DNA from: Tetraselmis striata
Taxonomy: Eukaryota; Chlorophyta; Chlorodendrophyceae; Chlorodendrales; Chlorodendraceae
Direction of reading: 5' to 3'
Length of the DNA: 64,000 nucleotides
Assembly (NCBI GenBank): GCA_006384855.1
Contig: VCJN01000089.1
Coordinates: 56,051 to 120,050, forward strand
Numbering within the stretch: position 1 is the stretch's first letter; each line of letters opens with the position of its first letter. Position numbers and translations under genes: made by a program. This document shows, piece by piece, positions 11,170 to 24,500 of the stretch. Below the pieces are notes generated by a model. It worked only from the letters and a program-made list of their open reading frames with translations. It had not been told where the DNA came from and ran no database searches.

Positions 11170-12497
11170 CCCTTAAGGCCACGTGGCTGCGGCGCCGTGT
11201 CGGTTCCGCCGTGGCATCTGCTTGAATTACAGCAGCTTCATGTGCGGCTCCGCTCGATCCAGACCCATGTGGCCGTGCGCCCTTTTGCCGCATGCCACAA
11301 GCACGCATGCATGTGCGTTCCAAGGGCGGCCCTGCGCAACCGGCCACTCAGGCACCTCCGGGTGTTGTGCCTCAGGTGCCTGAAAGCAAGCATGTTTAGG
11401 GTTGTTTAGGGTTCCGGCAGCCCTGCTCTTTTCACCACTGAGGCACCTCAAAGTGCGCTCGTCCGGCTGCCATCACACATAGATGTTCATGAAAGGGGCA
11501 GCCCCGCCCCAGCGCCCGCTTCAATACCTCGGAGTGCCCTGCTGCGGCTGCTGGGATGCATGTATTCTCAGCCAAGGGGTGGCCCTGCTCCGTTGCCCAT
11601 AGTGAAACAGTGATACTGTATGTCTGTGGGAGGCTGCGATGCTGCAAGCACCTTCGTACCAGGGGCAACCTTGCTCCACCGTAGCACCGATAGGTGGCCC
11701 CTAACAGGTGCTGCACACCATGTGTACATACTCCAAGGGCATCTCTGCTTCCTCAACCACTGCTGCACCCGCAGGTGCCTGCCCTCCACCGACGCACCAC
11801 ATGTCATCGAGTTCATGGGCATCTATTCTCCACCATCCTCTGCAATATCTCGAGGTGTCCCTCCTCAGCCCCCCTCTCGCAAGTCCATTCATTCCACGGG
11901 CAGCCTTGCTACCGCAAGCCAGCGCAGCAACTCCAAATGTCCACCCTTTGAGAGCGCCCGCTCACTCATCGCCGGGGCAGCCTTGCGCCTTCAGCCACTT
12001 GACCTTCCCCAGCAGCCGCCGCGCAGCATCTCCGTCACAAAGACAGCACTGTGCTTTCGGCTTTAGCGCCACCTGAAGTTGCCCTCTCCAGCTGCCCACG
12101 CGTAGGTCATCCGCGATACTGCACACTCAAACGGCAGCACGTCGAGCCCGCCGCCCTCCACCGCTGCTTCGTCATCCGCTCGTCGCGCTGAAGACACAGC
12201 CCTGCTCCAATGCCCACTTCACGAACGCCAAGCTAGACCCAAACGCCCGCTGCTCCATCCGGATGCACCTCTCGGCAGAAACTCCCGCCTCGCCGATCCG
12301 TGCCGATGAAGGTTTCGGAGCTCCTCTGCTGCCCGCGCCGCGCGGTCCACGCCGTCATCACGTACCGCCCGGCAAACGAACCGCAACACGCATCAACAGC
12401 TGCTGTGATCACCTCCCCGCAGCAAATCCGCCACTAGCTTCCACTCCTCCGGCGACAGCTCGACGCGGCAGCCACTCGCCTGCCTCTTGTTTTGCAT
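11170..12497 (-). pseudogene. Decayed ankyrin-repeat protein gene
   Basis: Reverse-strand reading shows pieces of the algal-type ankyrin repeat (GHLEVLQWA...GCPW.E.TC): GHLEILQRMVENRCP, then after a frameshift MNSMTCGASVEGRHLRVQQW, CPWSMYTWCAAPVRGHLSVL, AENTCIPAAAAGHSEVLKRA, GCPFHEHLCVMAAGRAHFEV and LAFVKWALEQGCVFSAT. At the 5' end an ATG at 12497 opens about 24 codons, including VELSPEEWKLVADLLRGG, like the helix that begins many F-box or ankyrin proteins, then meets a stop. At least three frame changes and several stops break it. No single frame spans two full repeats cleanly. It lies in the gap between the two GT29 genes, on the opposite strand. Confidence 0.75.
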
Positions 12498-12880
12498 CGC
12501 GCGCGTGAGCACCATACTGCGTTTGCTGCTGCTGTTCGAGGCAGGGGGTCGCTACTGCCGCACTGAACGCGGGTGGAGCCCGCTGCTTGCAGCTTGTGGA
12601 GGCGCAGGTTTCCTCTATCCAGGATCCGAACGGACTTGCTGACGTCATTGAGTGTGACCATCCACTCGCGGTGTACCTGCACCGGTGGGCGATAACGAGC
12701 GGGTGCATTGGGATTGCCGCGCCGATCCGGATCCGATAGGGACGAAGTGGACAGATCCGACTGGTGGCGCGACTTCATCACCAGCATGTATTATTTTTAT
12801 TTATTCATATAATTGCAATATGTGTCGCGTTATGACCCGTGTTCACCGACATCATAGCGACGGCATTGTACAATTAAAAA

Positions 12881-12960
12881 GTAAAAGTAAAGTTGGCCCG
12901 GGACATCGGCGGAAGCCGCCCCAGCACTTGACCTCTTGCGCCAACTGCAGTCGTAGGTCA
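12881..12960 (-). mobile_element. SINE fragment (3' body only), reverse
   Basis: Reverse complement of the SINE body end (CTGCAGTTGGCGCAAGAGGT through GGCCAACTTTACTTTTAC). The tRNA-like head is missing. The 3' end keeps the (TTTACT)-like tail seen at the copies near 7095 and 39900. Confidence 0.75.
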
Positions 12961-13140
12961 TTGTGTAATTGTCATGCGCAGTCGCTATTTCCGGCCGTTT
13001 TGCGCGCGCGCGGGCGTGGCGGGCGATGATTTGTTCCGCCGTTCGAGCGCAGAGCTGAAGGCGTAGCCCTTCGGTGCCGTTTCGCGCCTCATGAGTGCGC
13101 AAATACGAGATTGCCGCCGCGCGTGCGTCGCTCCCGGCAG

Positions 13141-13143
<3 letters not shown>

Positions 13144-13174
<31 letters not shown>
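13144..13174. repeat. Poly-C tract (31 C) upstream of GT29 copy 2
   Basis: The longest C run that I measured in the window. It lies about 105 bp upstream of the start codon of the second GT29 gene, in its likely 5' flank or leader. Confidence 0.95.
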
Positions 13175-13278
13175 ATCAAGGTCGCACAACTCTTGAACTC
13201 AAGGCCGAGCCGCGCCGCTGAGTGTCGGTCGCCTTCATTCACGCCATCTCTCAATCGACAGCCCGCCAGTGGTCGGCG

Positions 13279-16200
13279 ATGCGGGTGGCGCTGCTGGCTG
13301 TGCTGTGCTTGGCGTTGCTGGGGCAGGCGGGCGGCGCAAGGCACCGGCGGCACCCGCCGACAGGTAATAGCAGCCCGCACGGTATTACTACTCGCTAGTA
13401 CTAATATAATATGGCATCTGCACGATATTGATACGGACCCCCCAACCCCCCCTCTTATTACGTCCCGAGCCCTGCTCACCTCCCGTGGCCAATGCGCGAC
13501 CGCCTCAGCGTGTAGAATCTTTGAGCCAGGACATGCAGCAAACCTGGGCGAGGCTGAGCCGATGCGGACGTGTAGGTGCGCGTCGCGTGTTGATGAAGCC
13601 GACAAAGAAGGCCCTGCGCGTGCGGAGGGCGACCGTCAAAGGGCGCCGCTTGGTACCGTCGCCGGCCCCCCTCCCGCCGCAGGGCCCGGTTGCGCAGGAA
13701 GGGCCCGCTGTCCTGCACGACGGCTGCGCGGCGATGGAGCTGCGCCCCGGCCCGACAGGCCCCTGCTGGCCGCACCCCTCGCTCACGGACTGGTGCCTCC
13801 CCAAATTCGGCTACGAGGACGCCTTCGACCTTCTCGGTGCGCGCAGCCCCCCCACACCCCCCCGCCACCACCACACCCACCCACCCACCAGCGCGCGCCG
13901 TCCCCCGCCGCGGCCGCACTGACGACGCGCGCGCACTCGTCGGACAGCAGTCCCTCTGGTCGTCGTATTCAGTCGTCCCAGCAGCACTGCAGCAGAAGCA
14001 GCGCAGTACCGTATCATGTATTATTGTGTATTATTCCAGGGAAGAAAATAGCGACTCGGGGCTTTCCCATACACACATCCACACAGGTTGCGCTTGGATC
14101 ATCAGCACATGGACTTCCAGCAGGTGTCGTCCAATTGCATGACGGATGGTTAAATGCTGACAGATGTTATTGTACTGTCTTCATGTTGCCGACTTATTTA
14201 TGGACTTCTAATTTGAAACGGTGATTAGGGCTTCTTCTCTAAAGTCAAGAAATTTCTTAAGAACATTCTTGTTGTTGCTACCACGATCGTGGCCACGGCC
14301 GCTGTCATGCCGGTTGTGGATGTTTTGATTGGCGACCATTTAGTTTTTATTGGGCACCCCTTCTTTTTGGCTGGTCGTTTTATCGCCCTTAATTACGCAC
14401 CATCCTGCCAACCCATCACATAATTGATCGATAAATCCCCCTCCTCCTTCCCCATTCCCCCTCACCGCCCGCAACCAGGCCGCATGTCGCTCGCGGTGCA
14501 CCAGGGGACCGCCGCACAGGGCAAGCGCTACCTCAAGCAGATGTTCCCGGAGCGCCTCAACGTCACGGACAGCGAGCGGCGGGCCTGGCGCTCCCCGCAG
14601 TATCTGTACAACAAGCGCAACCCGCTGGCGCGGCGCATCCAGCGGGACGGCCACTTCAAGGTCACGACACGGGTGAGCGGCGGCGGCCCATCCTGTGCCA
14701 CCCTCTTTGGGCATCCCGTCCCCCCAACCTACTAGGCGGCCGGTACCGGTAGGCCATAAAGAGCATATACTCTTTGTCGACCAATAAACTTAAGGTTTTT
14801 CAGGCGGTGCAAGATAACTAATGAGTAGTTATGTTATGTACTTATTATGTATGTATTTTTAGCTTATTCAGAATGTCTAGACTACACAGAGCCTTTTTAG
14901 ACTGTTGGTAGCATATTTAGATCATTTAGCTTATTCAGATCAGACTTCTCTGGTTTGAAAGAGGTTCTGTATAGGATCACTTCTTCTGGGTAATGTCGGT
15001 TACATCTGGATACAAAGGGCATTAAAGCGAATCCTGGGATGTATCACTCACGCATGCATGCACGTGAAATAGTACATTACTGAATATTAACGAGCATGTT
15101 TGCACCGATGCCATCCGTGGCAGCACGCGAAGGGCGCCGCCCCGCATGCGGCCCTCCCCGCCCCGCCTTGAACTGAGGCGTCGCGCCGCCCCGCCCCGCA
15201 CTGCCGCGCAGCTCAAGCGGTTCCCCGGCCGCGACCTGCCGCAGCTGCGCGACTTCCGCACCTGCGCCGTGGTGGGCAGCGCCGACACGCTGCTGGGCGG
15301 CGGCGCGGGCGCGGACATCGACGCGCACAGCGTGGTGTTCCGCTCCAACCAGGCGCCCACGATAGGTGACGCGCGCCCCCGCCATCAGCCCCCCCCCCCC
15401 CCCCCCCCCCCCTCCGCGCCAGGGGGCTGAGTCCCCCTGGTGATGGCCCCACAGGCTATGAGGCGGATGTGGGCAGCCGCACGGACTTCCGCGTCGTCAA
15501 CAGCGCGAATGTGTTTGCCTCCGAGGATGGCAACAGGCAAGGGCGGCCGGGCGCTCATCCGCCGCTGCCCTGGCGGGAAGGGGGGTGGGGTGAGGGGGTG
15601 CCTAAGCCGCCTAAACCCTAACCCGCGTCACTGCTGTTTGCGAGAACATAGATGCGCTGTGGGGTAGGGCGCATGTGTATCATGGGGACGTCCGATGTTA
15701 GTGCCTGTCCCCGGGGCACTTTTACTTGTCTTCATTGCGTGTGCGCTGAGTAAAACGACCAGGGATGCGTACACTTGTCCACAAAACAATAAGCACGCAC
15801 TCGTCAGGGTCCAAGATGAATGTACGGGCCAGTCTGCATTAGCATTCCTTTTACTTATGCTCGAATGCGTAATAGCAGCCTCTTTCTTAGCGCGGGGCTG
15901 TTTTCCTTGATGTGCGCCATGGTCCGGGGTGAGGAGGCCCCCGGGGATCGAGTGGGCGGGCAGTGGCGGGACTGACGTCAGGATGTATACCTGCAGGACC
16001 GTCTGCATCGTGCCGACGGTGCGCCGGGACCTCGCCATGCGGATGGTCACCAAGATCCACGGGCGGGTGCCGAGGTCCGCGCCCCGCGGCGGCAGCTGCC
16101 TTCCCTCTGTGTGGGTTGGTGCGTGAGTAGGCGGAGGCGCGGGAGAGGCCTCCGCCCCGCCACCCGGCATGGATCTAATGCGCGCTGCTGCCCTGGATGG

Positions 16201-18069
16201 GTGGTTGCAGGGAGAGCGAGTGGTGCACGCCGTGGACGCTGTCTCCTGCTTTTGAGGCGTACAGGTGAGGCGTCCCCTCCACCACATGGAGTGGCAGAGA
16301 GCTACCACGCCGGGGCTTGGTGCAAAGCATGCCCATGCGCAACATGGTGGCATGTTCACCCCCCCCCCCCCCCCCCCCCTCCAGTCCTCTCCTCGCCGAG
16401 TCTTCTGCGCATGGGTTTTAGGGTTTTAAATTGAGGTATTATGGTGTCAAACCTCAAAACCCTAAAAACTAGAACCCTCAAAACACAAACCCTAAACCTT
16501 TAAACCTGAAACCCTAAATCCCGTGATGCTCTGTACCATTGTGAGCATGTCAGGTGTACTGGTACTGCAGCCGCCCGCACAGTAGTTGCCCTGTTCCCAC
16601 AGTACCTGCTCGGGGTGCCCCCCCCCCCCCCCCCCCCCCCCCCGCCACACACACACGAGGAAGGAAAACTTTGATCTACTCCACATGCGCCAGAAAACAC
16701 AATGTTCCAACCATTTTTTTGTAGTTCACTCGCGAATAAATTTAATGGGGCGGTGTACGGACGCCGAGCCCTGTATCCTACTGTGTGTTTGGTTTCCATA
16801 GTGGTTTACTGGTAGGCAGCGGTCGGAATGTCGGTCCCGGCATGTGAGCTTGTGCATCTCTTGGGCGGATGCTGGCACCTGTATGTGCAAGCGGTGTGTG
16901 TGCGGGCGAGCGGGGGCACCGCACGAGAACGGGGAGGGATTGGCCGGCGGCCCTAAACAGCGGCCTTCCGCCGGCGGCAGGTGGACCACATTTGCCAATC
17001 ACACCACCGGCGCGGAGAAGCCCAAGTGGTCCTCAGGTGCGGTCCCCTGCTTCCCGCACCCGCCCGCATGCCCGCGGCCTAGGCCCAGGCGCAGGTAGCC
17101 TGGGTGTCCTGCGCTACGAGTATAATGCAGTAATCCGTTGCTGTTGCTGAGGGGTGCCAACTTTGGCGGGGGAAGATGGGTGCCTTTGGTACCGGGACAT
17201 GCTTGCGGGTAAAAAAGGGTCCTAAACCATAAACTGCTATAAACTCCTTAGTGGCGGAGTGTACGTCATCGAATCGGAGGTGTTTCGGTGCCGTATTCGT
17301 GGCGCATTCTAATATTTTATGTATGAGCAGATTAATGCAGTTAAATACATCCTTTGCTAGGGGGGTAACATCCAGCACAACGGAAGCGCGGTTACAGTGT
17401 ACGTTTGGTGGGATTCGACGTGCCTGCATCGATGTGACTGATAACCTCGGGGGTGGTGTCTCGGGGTTTCCCGTGTTTCGGTGTTGTTAGGGTTTTTAGG
17501 GTTCTGATGTCGGCGCGCGGCTGCGGCGCTCGCCAGGCTTCACCGCCGTCGCGCTGGCTGTCAACCTGTGCGAGCGGGTGGACATCTACGGCTACACCTT
17601 TGCGGGGACTACTACTTCGACAAGGTCCACAACAGCAAGAAGCGCACGAAGGCGATGAAAGCGACCGGCGATGGGGGCGAGCACCCGGAGGCGGCGGCGG
17701 GGGTGGAGGCGGGGGCGGGCGTCCAGGAGGAGGCGGAGGCGGCGGAGGACCCGGACAGTGCGGGGGAGCACGTGTACCGCGCGATGGAGAGCATGGGGCG
17801 GAGCTCCTCCAGCGCGAGCCGGCGGAGGCTGCAGGTGCGGCCCCGCCCAGCCCTGCACGCTGAAGGACAGTCGCCTCCACGAGGCGCATCATGTACCCTG
17901 ACGTGTGCCCTGGAGGAGTGGCTATGTGCGCACTGAGTGGCGTCTGTGCGGGCGTGGCGCTGTGTGCCGGGGGCAGAGCATGGCGAGGCGGGGGCACCCG
18001 TGGAGCGCGGAGAGGAAGTGCACCGCCAGGCTGGCCCGCCTGTTGCCGATGGTGCGGTGGCACCAATGA
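13279..18069 (+). CDS. GT29 sialyltransferase-like protein, copy 2 (frameshifted)
   Basis: Tandem paralogue of the gene at 7603, same strand. Exons: 13279-13363, 13516-13836 (start chosen by phase; 13683 is an alternative), 14479-14672, 15212-15365, 15455-15536, 15997-16074, 16211-16264, 16981-17036, 17537-17834, 17977-18069. The N-terminus is hydrophobic. Motif [44 protein letters not shown]. Motif S: GFTAVALAVNLCERVDIYGY. Motif VS: GHPWSAERKC. Exon 9 needs one extra base in the G run at 17604-17607 to pass from motif S into DYYFDKVHNSKK. With it, exon length, downstream phase and alignment to copy 1 all fit; without it the protein stops early. The intron after 15536 starts with GC (AG|GCAAGG). 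Either a recent pseudogene or a sequencing indel. Confidence 0.85.
16409..16520. repeat. Telomere-like inverted repeat in an intron
   Basis: GGGTTTTAGGGTTTTAAATT is followed about 30 bp later by CCTCAAAACCCTAAAA and more CCCTAAA units, so the two arms can pair. It lies in the GT29 copy 2 intron after 16264. Similar TTTAGGG-type motifs appear at 825-870, 1110-1135, 1690-1765, 17485-17510 and 48030-48070. Confidence 0.7.
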
Positions 18070-21000
18070 CCGCGGGCAGGCAGGGACCAAAAGAAGGGGG
18101 GGGGGGGGGGGGGGGGGGCGCTCCTCTCAGGGGCTGCCATGGCGCCGCATGTATGTAATAAAATATATGGTATAATAAATATCCATGGAAGTCGGGCCGG
18201 AAGGCAGCTGGCCTGCGGTGCTGCCCGGGGATATGTTGTAACACAATAATTGGTATCCTGGCAGCGGTCTCATAGCGCGGTGCGGCCGAGCAACCGGAAC
18301 GCGGCAACCGGGGTGATGCGAGCCCGCGCTAACGTTGGCGGAAACTGAGCGTTTTCAATTGCCGTGGATGTAGCTGCACGCAGCCTGCGGAGTACATCAG
18401 CTGGATGAGATGACCGGCATTGGAAAATGCCGGTTTTCCGTAGTGCCGTCGCCCGCTTCATATATAAATGCGGCGGCTGTCAGCAGTCTGATTGATTGAT
18501 TGCGCATTCTCTCGCCGTGCTTACGAGCGCTCTGATCATGCCCCGCCGCCCTCCTTTTGGAGTTTTCATTTGGTTTGACTTGTTGTGGGACGCCGAGTTC
18601 TCGATGAATTTGGGGCACGGTGGTGCTGGTACCCTGGTACTAGTCATTGGATGTGATGCGTTGCTTTGACTGAAAGTGCCAAGTAAGGATTATTTTGCCT
18701 CTTGGTTGAAGTGGTGTGGCTGGACGACAGCTGGCCTGGAGATGAAATGTACAATGGAATAGAGGCAGCGGTTACCCGCCTTTCTTGTTCCATGCAACCG
18801 ACACCGGGGTAACCACCGATGACTGTTACCGGATGCACACTGAGGCTACGTACTAAAGAGTTCGTCTCAGTGTCTACCGCCCTTTGCGGGCGGGCACGAC
18901 TCGGATGACTACTGTGCGATGGTGCGGAACCCTACGACGCATATGGATGTTGCGTGTGTCTCTGCGCCTCTCCGATCAGCTGCGCGTGTATTTGCAGTGC
19001 TTGGCACGGGGCCGGTGGTCACGTGTTCGCTGTTCCCTTTAAGAGTGTCTCCTTTCAGAATGTTAACTGCACACCTTGGCGTTTCATCCTGACTAAAAGA
19101 ACGGCCAGCCGATAGCCGCCTTCCCGTTTCCAATATGGGACTGTGGGGGATCAGCGCAGATCACGAGCGCAACGCCAAATCGCTCTCGCGTTATTATTAG
19201 CTGATTGTTTGCGATTATTATTAGCTGCTGTGACACCTTGCCTGGTGAGAGGGAGAAGGGAGGGGGGGGGGGGGGGGGGGGGGCATGTCGGGGCATTTGT
19301 TCGGCATGACGCAGAAGATACGAGGAGGGTTTGATATGAGTACATGACAGCATGCATGTAGTGTCTACAGTAGCATGCGCCGCTATTACGGCGCTGATAA
19401 ATATGGTGCTGGCGGCCTGAGCGACAAACATATTCTTGAACCTGCTACCGCCAGGGCGGGCGGGTAGGCATTATAGCGACCACCATCTCACTGCCTGGCG
19501 GTAGGACTGGCGAATACCCGCAGTGACACTACAGGTCATAATAGCTGTTTGCGACGACTTACTCCAAAGGGGGGCTTGGAGATGCTTCAGCGGGCGAGGT
19601 CGCAAGACTGCCCGTGGCGGGGGATTCTTTCGCCGAATCGGCCAGCGGCAGACACATGCAGTTGCTGCAGTGGGCACGGGCACAAGCCTCCCCCCCTCCC
19701 CCCCCCCCCCCCCCCCCCCCCCCGCCCTGGGACGGGAGCACGTGCCGCAGGGACGAGATGTTTCAGGAAGGCTGCCGTTCCATGGGCACTAGAGAGGCCC
19801 TGTTGGCTGCAGAACTTAAATCGCGCTATGCCGGTCTGTTGCTCTCCCCCGCCTTAGCCGAGTTGCTCGAGGCTCCGCCATATGGCTCGGTGACTTGAGT
19901 CAGATTTCTATCCGATTGTCCGCTGGCGCCTCCTGAAGGTTTGATAAGCGCCTCCCGTACAGTCTGCTGCAAAACCAGCTGGCAGCCATAAGTGTATTGA
20001 CTTGATGGCAAAATGAGGTCGCGCGATCGACCCGCTTCGGTGCATCACGCCACGAAAGCACCCCCACAACCCCGCATTGGGCACCATTCCGGGATACGGC
20101 TAGGGAGTGGGGTCAATAGGCCATATCAACACTCGCGAACATCCGTATCCTGACGACCCAAATCGGTGTTTTATCCACTGTAATAGAGCACTGCGTCATT
20201 TCCTGGCGGTGCACAATACATTTGGGACTACAGCACCTTCAATAGTTCGCCATTCATCATGCATCGACATGCTGTCTCCCCCCCCCCCTTCCGCACCCTC
20301 TCCCCAGCCTTCCATCGCCGCTGACCCCCCCTATCTATATATGGCGTCATCTGGCAACAGATTTGGATGACGCTCACCAACCAGTTACGCATGGCACTGC
20401 CAATGTATTTAATACTCGCCCATCTTATAAGCTCATCGCCATGCATCTGAAGTCGACCAAGGAAGCACGACGCCACAACAGCAGTGAGGCTGGCACCCCT
20501 CACAACTCCAATGTAAATTGCGCGTAGGATAGATGCAATGTGGGTGGCTAGGAGTATTGGTGCAGCAGGCCACTGCTATTAACAACTCGAGTTCTCAGCT
20601 CAGACTGTGGTATCCATCAAGGTCGCCTCGGTGGATATTCTCACGTAGCACCGCAACACGAATCGAATTGCCAATAATGCCCGGGATGCTCCTTCAGCAC
20701 ATTACGCCAGCGGCCTGGACGTGCATGCGGACTGTGACGAAGGGGTCGCGGGCCCCCGGCGGCGTGCTACGACTCGATAGGAAAAAAGTAGGTACAGGAA
20801 ACGTCACGCCGTATAGGAGATTGCCGATGGTGTCGACGGCTCGCGAGGTGCTAAAAGATATCGCACGCGATGCCCTTTATCCGCTTTGTTTGCAGTGTCG
20901 CAAGCGCACGCCACAGTGCCTTTTCACCGGCCGCCGCCCGCGAGACTGGTGGAGCGAGGTGTACAAGAGCAAAGGGACGAGGCGGAGTACAGGTATGCAG

Positions 21001-21574
21001 GGTAGTATGAAAGCGGTTGAACCCGTACACCGGCTTCAACATCCCGTACCTAATTACCGGGAAAACCAACTCGCGATATTTAACTATAATGTGTACGGGA
21101 CAGTTTCTGAGGCGGGTATGACAGGTACATCAAATGTAGGTTCAAGCTTAAATATCGTTAATTGAGAAAAATAGACTTTTAACTGTGTTAATGAAGTCAA
21201 TTGTCAAATCTACACGTTCTTGACCGCGTAATCGGGCCGTTAGGATTGTTCGCCAACTGCAGCACACGCGACGTCGCCGGCGGGAATGGCGGGGGCGCCG
21301 CGGGAGACGACAGCGTCACTGCGGAGCGCAAACCCACTTGTTACCACCAAGCTCTGCCTTGAGCAGATTGCTACCACTACTGAGATAGACTCGGCGCTAC
21401 CATACAGCCAACTCGCAAGTGCGTGACGGACGCGGCATAAGGTAGCTGATAATCATCGGACTTTGCAACCGGACGAGCTCGTGTGGGAGCGGCGACTGCC
21501 CGGCCGGCGTCCGTAGACAAACCAACGCTCCGGCACACCCCCTGCTCGATCGCAGAGCGCCCCGCGTCGACACC
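18070..21574. other. Intergenic, no gene recognised
   Basis: A poly-G tract at about 18097-18118 directly follows the GT29 copy 2 stop region. Further G or C tracts lie near 19262-19282 and 19695-19723. A 210-codon open frame at 20533-21165 has no recognisable domain and I do not call it a gene. Confidence 0.5.
18237..18241 (+). terminator. Possible TGTAA polyadenylation signal, GT29 copy 2
   Basis: TGTAA, the usual green-algal poly(A) signal, lies about 170 bp after the stop codon. A five-base match alone is weak. Confidence 0.35.
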
Positions 21575-24500
21575 ATGGGCCCGCTAACAAACAAGAAGCG
21601 CGGAAACACCGGCGGCACCGAGATCTCTGGCTTTTATGCGTCTAAGTGTGCCGAGCTGGGCATCCAGCCTCTGCCGGAGCTACACGCCGCCCTGTGAGCC
21701 CCCCCCCCCCCCCCCCCCCCCCGCGCGCTTTGCGCTCTCCATCTTGACCTTCTCGACAACCCTCGGCTCCTGAGCGCGGTTAATAATGCTGGGCGTCCGA
21801 TGGGGCATTGTGGGCATTTTGCCTAGGCCATGGACGGTGGCGCGTGCCTTGGCATAGCGAACAGAATTTTGTTGCCTCCAGAATTAGTCGGGACACCCGC
21901 ACTCGCTCGGAATCGACGCTTCGCGAAGTTCGCTGCGGAGTGCGCCACCACCGACCGCCGTGGCGACAAAACCTACGAAGTCTGCGCGTAGGCGCAACAG
22001 TGTGGCATCTCGACTGTCTTGCAAACTGCCTGGCGAAGCCCAGTGCCCAGGGCCCATGGTGTTCCGACGGCATTATGGGGGCGGTGTCTAGGCGTGTCTC
22101 TACCGGGCCTGGGGCTTGATTGATTGCTCATGTCTGCATCAGCCATCAGGCCCTCCGATGGGCAAGCATCTTGTTCTCGTCATCATGCATTACCAACTAA
22201 CTGCCATAGGCCGTGGCTACTACACATGTCACCACAGAGTATTAAGTTTATTTTTCAGGCACAGTCAGAGGGGGGAGGGACAGGAGATAGAGAAGCGCAG
22301 CGGGGGAGGGGGCATGGAGTAACATGCATTGATGGCCGGGTGACCGATGGCGTGAACGGTTATGTGTCTCACCTGGACCACTGTTTCTGGTACCACAGGG
22401 CGTCTGGCAGCTCGGCATGCCGCCTGGGGCCCACCGGACCGCTGGATGACCGCGACATCGAGGCGCTCTCCCTGGCGCTCGCGCACTCCGGCATTGTGGA
22501 CCTCAGCCTGGAACGCCTGCAGATGGTGCGCCCCGCGCGCTGGCCCACCCTCGCCGACACACGCCATGTCACGACCTCGTGTCCCATCCACTGGCTAACC
22601 ACCCCTTTGATGCTTGTCGGCAGCCCGAGGAAGGCTGGTTGGCGCTCACCTCGGCCGCGAACGCCTGCGGCCTGCGCTGCCTCTCCATGAACTCCTGCCC
22701 CCTCGGTGACCCCCCCTCCCTTCTCCTCGCCCCCAGCTGTCCTCCTATCGCCTGACCGCCTTGGGGCCTGCCGGCTCCATCCTCATTTGCATCTTGATAT
22801 GGTGCAGGCGGGTACACCTCCCTCATCGCTGCCGCCATCGGCCGGCTGACATCTGTGCAGTGGCTGAGGCTGAGCAATGCTGACCTGGTGCGCCCGTCCC
22901 CCCCCCCACCCCACCCCCTCGCACCCCACCCCTCAGGCCCCCCTGCCATTGCCTAGGGTACCGGTGCCAGCGCGGCACTAAGATCATTGCGAATAAGAGC
23001 CTTCCATGCCTGCCCTTTCACTTGGTCACAGTGCCACAGGGTATATACCGGTGCGGGTACTGCCATTTTTTAGCCCGAAATACCGGTACTGGTGACGCTG
23101 CTGACGAAAAATGATATTAATAATAACGCACAGGCACTCATATACTTGTGCTGTTGCAGGTATAGTTGCAGCGCAGCTACCGTAAGTAATATGTGTTATT
23201 TCTATTATTGTAATTATATATGTTGATATCACACATGTATATATACTATGTATGTATTGCATACTATCTATAAATACGCCCATTCTCTATCCCTTAATAC
23301 GCTTGGGCTTTGGGGGTAGCGGAACTACAGCGAATGCTTTCATAAGTTTCGTGCGCAAGCCCAATTTGAGGCTTATTGTAGCAAGGGTTCTTATGCTGGG
23401 CGCGGCGGCACCGGAAACCCTCTCTTCAGTCGGGCGCTGGTCCCTGCCGCAACCGCCGCCGCCCGTCTGATGCGCTGTCGCGCTGCGCGTGCCCTGCAGG
23501 ACGGGCAGTTTGTGAGCGGCCTGGTGCAGACGCCCCTCCTGAGCGGCAAGAGCAAGCTGCTGCGCCTGGAGCTGTGCCACAACAACATCGGCTGCAGCGG
23601 CGCGACGGCCATCGCCCACGCCATGGTGACCAACGGTGCGCCCCGCCCCCTCCCACACACCACCTGTAGTTCCGGGCCCAGGGTCAAGTAGTCATTGAGA
23701 CCGAGAAGAGTGTATCGGGGGCTCGTCTGTACTTTGGCTGCAGCTCCGCACGGAGCTGCCACCTGTTTTGTGCTGTCGAAGCGTCTCATCAATGGTCGCA
23801 TTACATCCATGCCGGCTTGCGCGGAGATGTGCAGTCACTCCATCCGCCTGCCGTGTACTGCTTGTGCAGTACAAAGCATTTCTCCCAAATTGATCCGTAA
23901 CTGTACCAGTACTTGCGTGGTATCGTACGCACTGGTGTGAATTACAAAACGGCCAGTCGTAACAAATCCACCGCGAAAAGCAGTACTAAAAGATAAACAC
24001 AAGACCCTTAAAAGCGCGGCCCTCATCCCGCATCTTACGTACAGTACTGGTACCTGTACCGATTCTACTACCGCATCACTGAGGAGTATGTAATAACCTT
24101 CTTCGTACCCAGGTACGCACATTGCGATAAATCAATTACTACTAAGTACTTTCCGTAGGGGTGCCCATTAACTGCGGGTACCCGGGTCCTTCGTACCCAC
24201 CCGCGTTTGAAAATCGCCGAAGCCCAGTATAGCACTGAAGAATTACAGCTAGCGCAGATGCACCGCATTACCCGGTATATATAGCGCCGAATGAAACTAC
24301 CCTCAAATACATGTTAGATATTCTGCCGGTGCGCAGCTGGGCTGGTAACGCAATTCTGGCTTTGCTGGACCCTTATTGACGAGTTGGCGATTCTACTCGT
24401 ATTGCCACGGAAGCTGGTTCTTGCACTGGGCCATTCCGCATTCGCTCCTTTTTCTATTGAATGGGCCATTCACACCAGTTGCTCAGCTGACGGTGCGGCC

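Noticed and set aside
20533-21165. 210-codon open frame
   Set aside because: No recognisable domain, no splice or codon-use support, and it lies in non-coding-like sequence.
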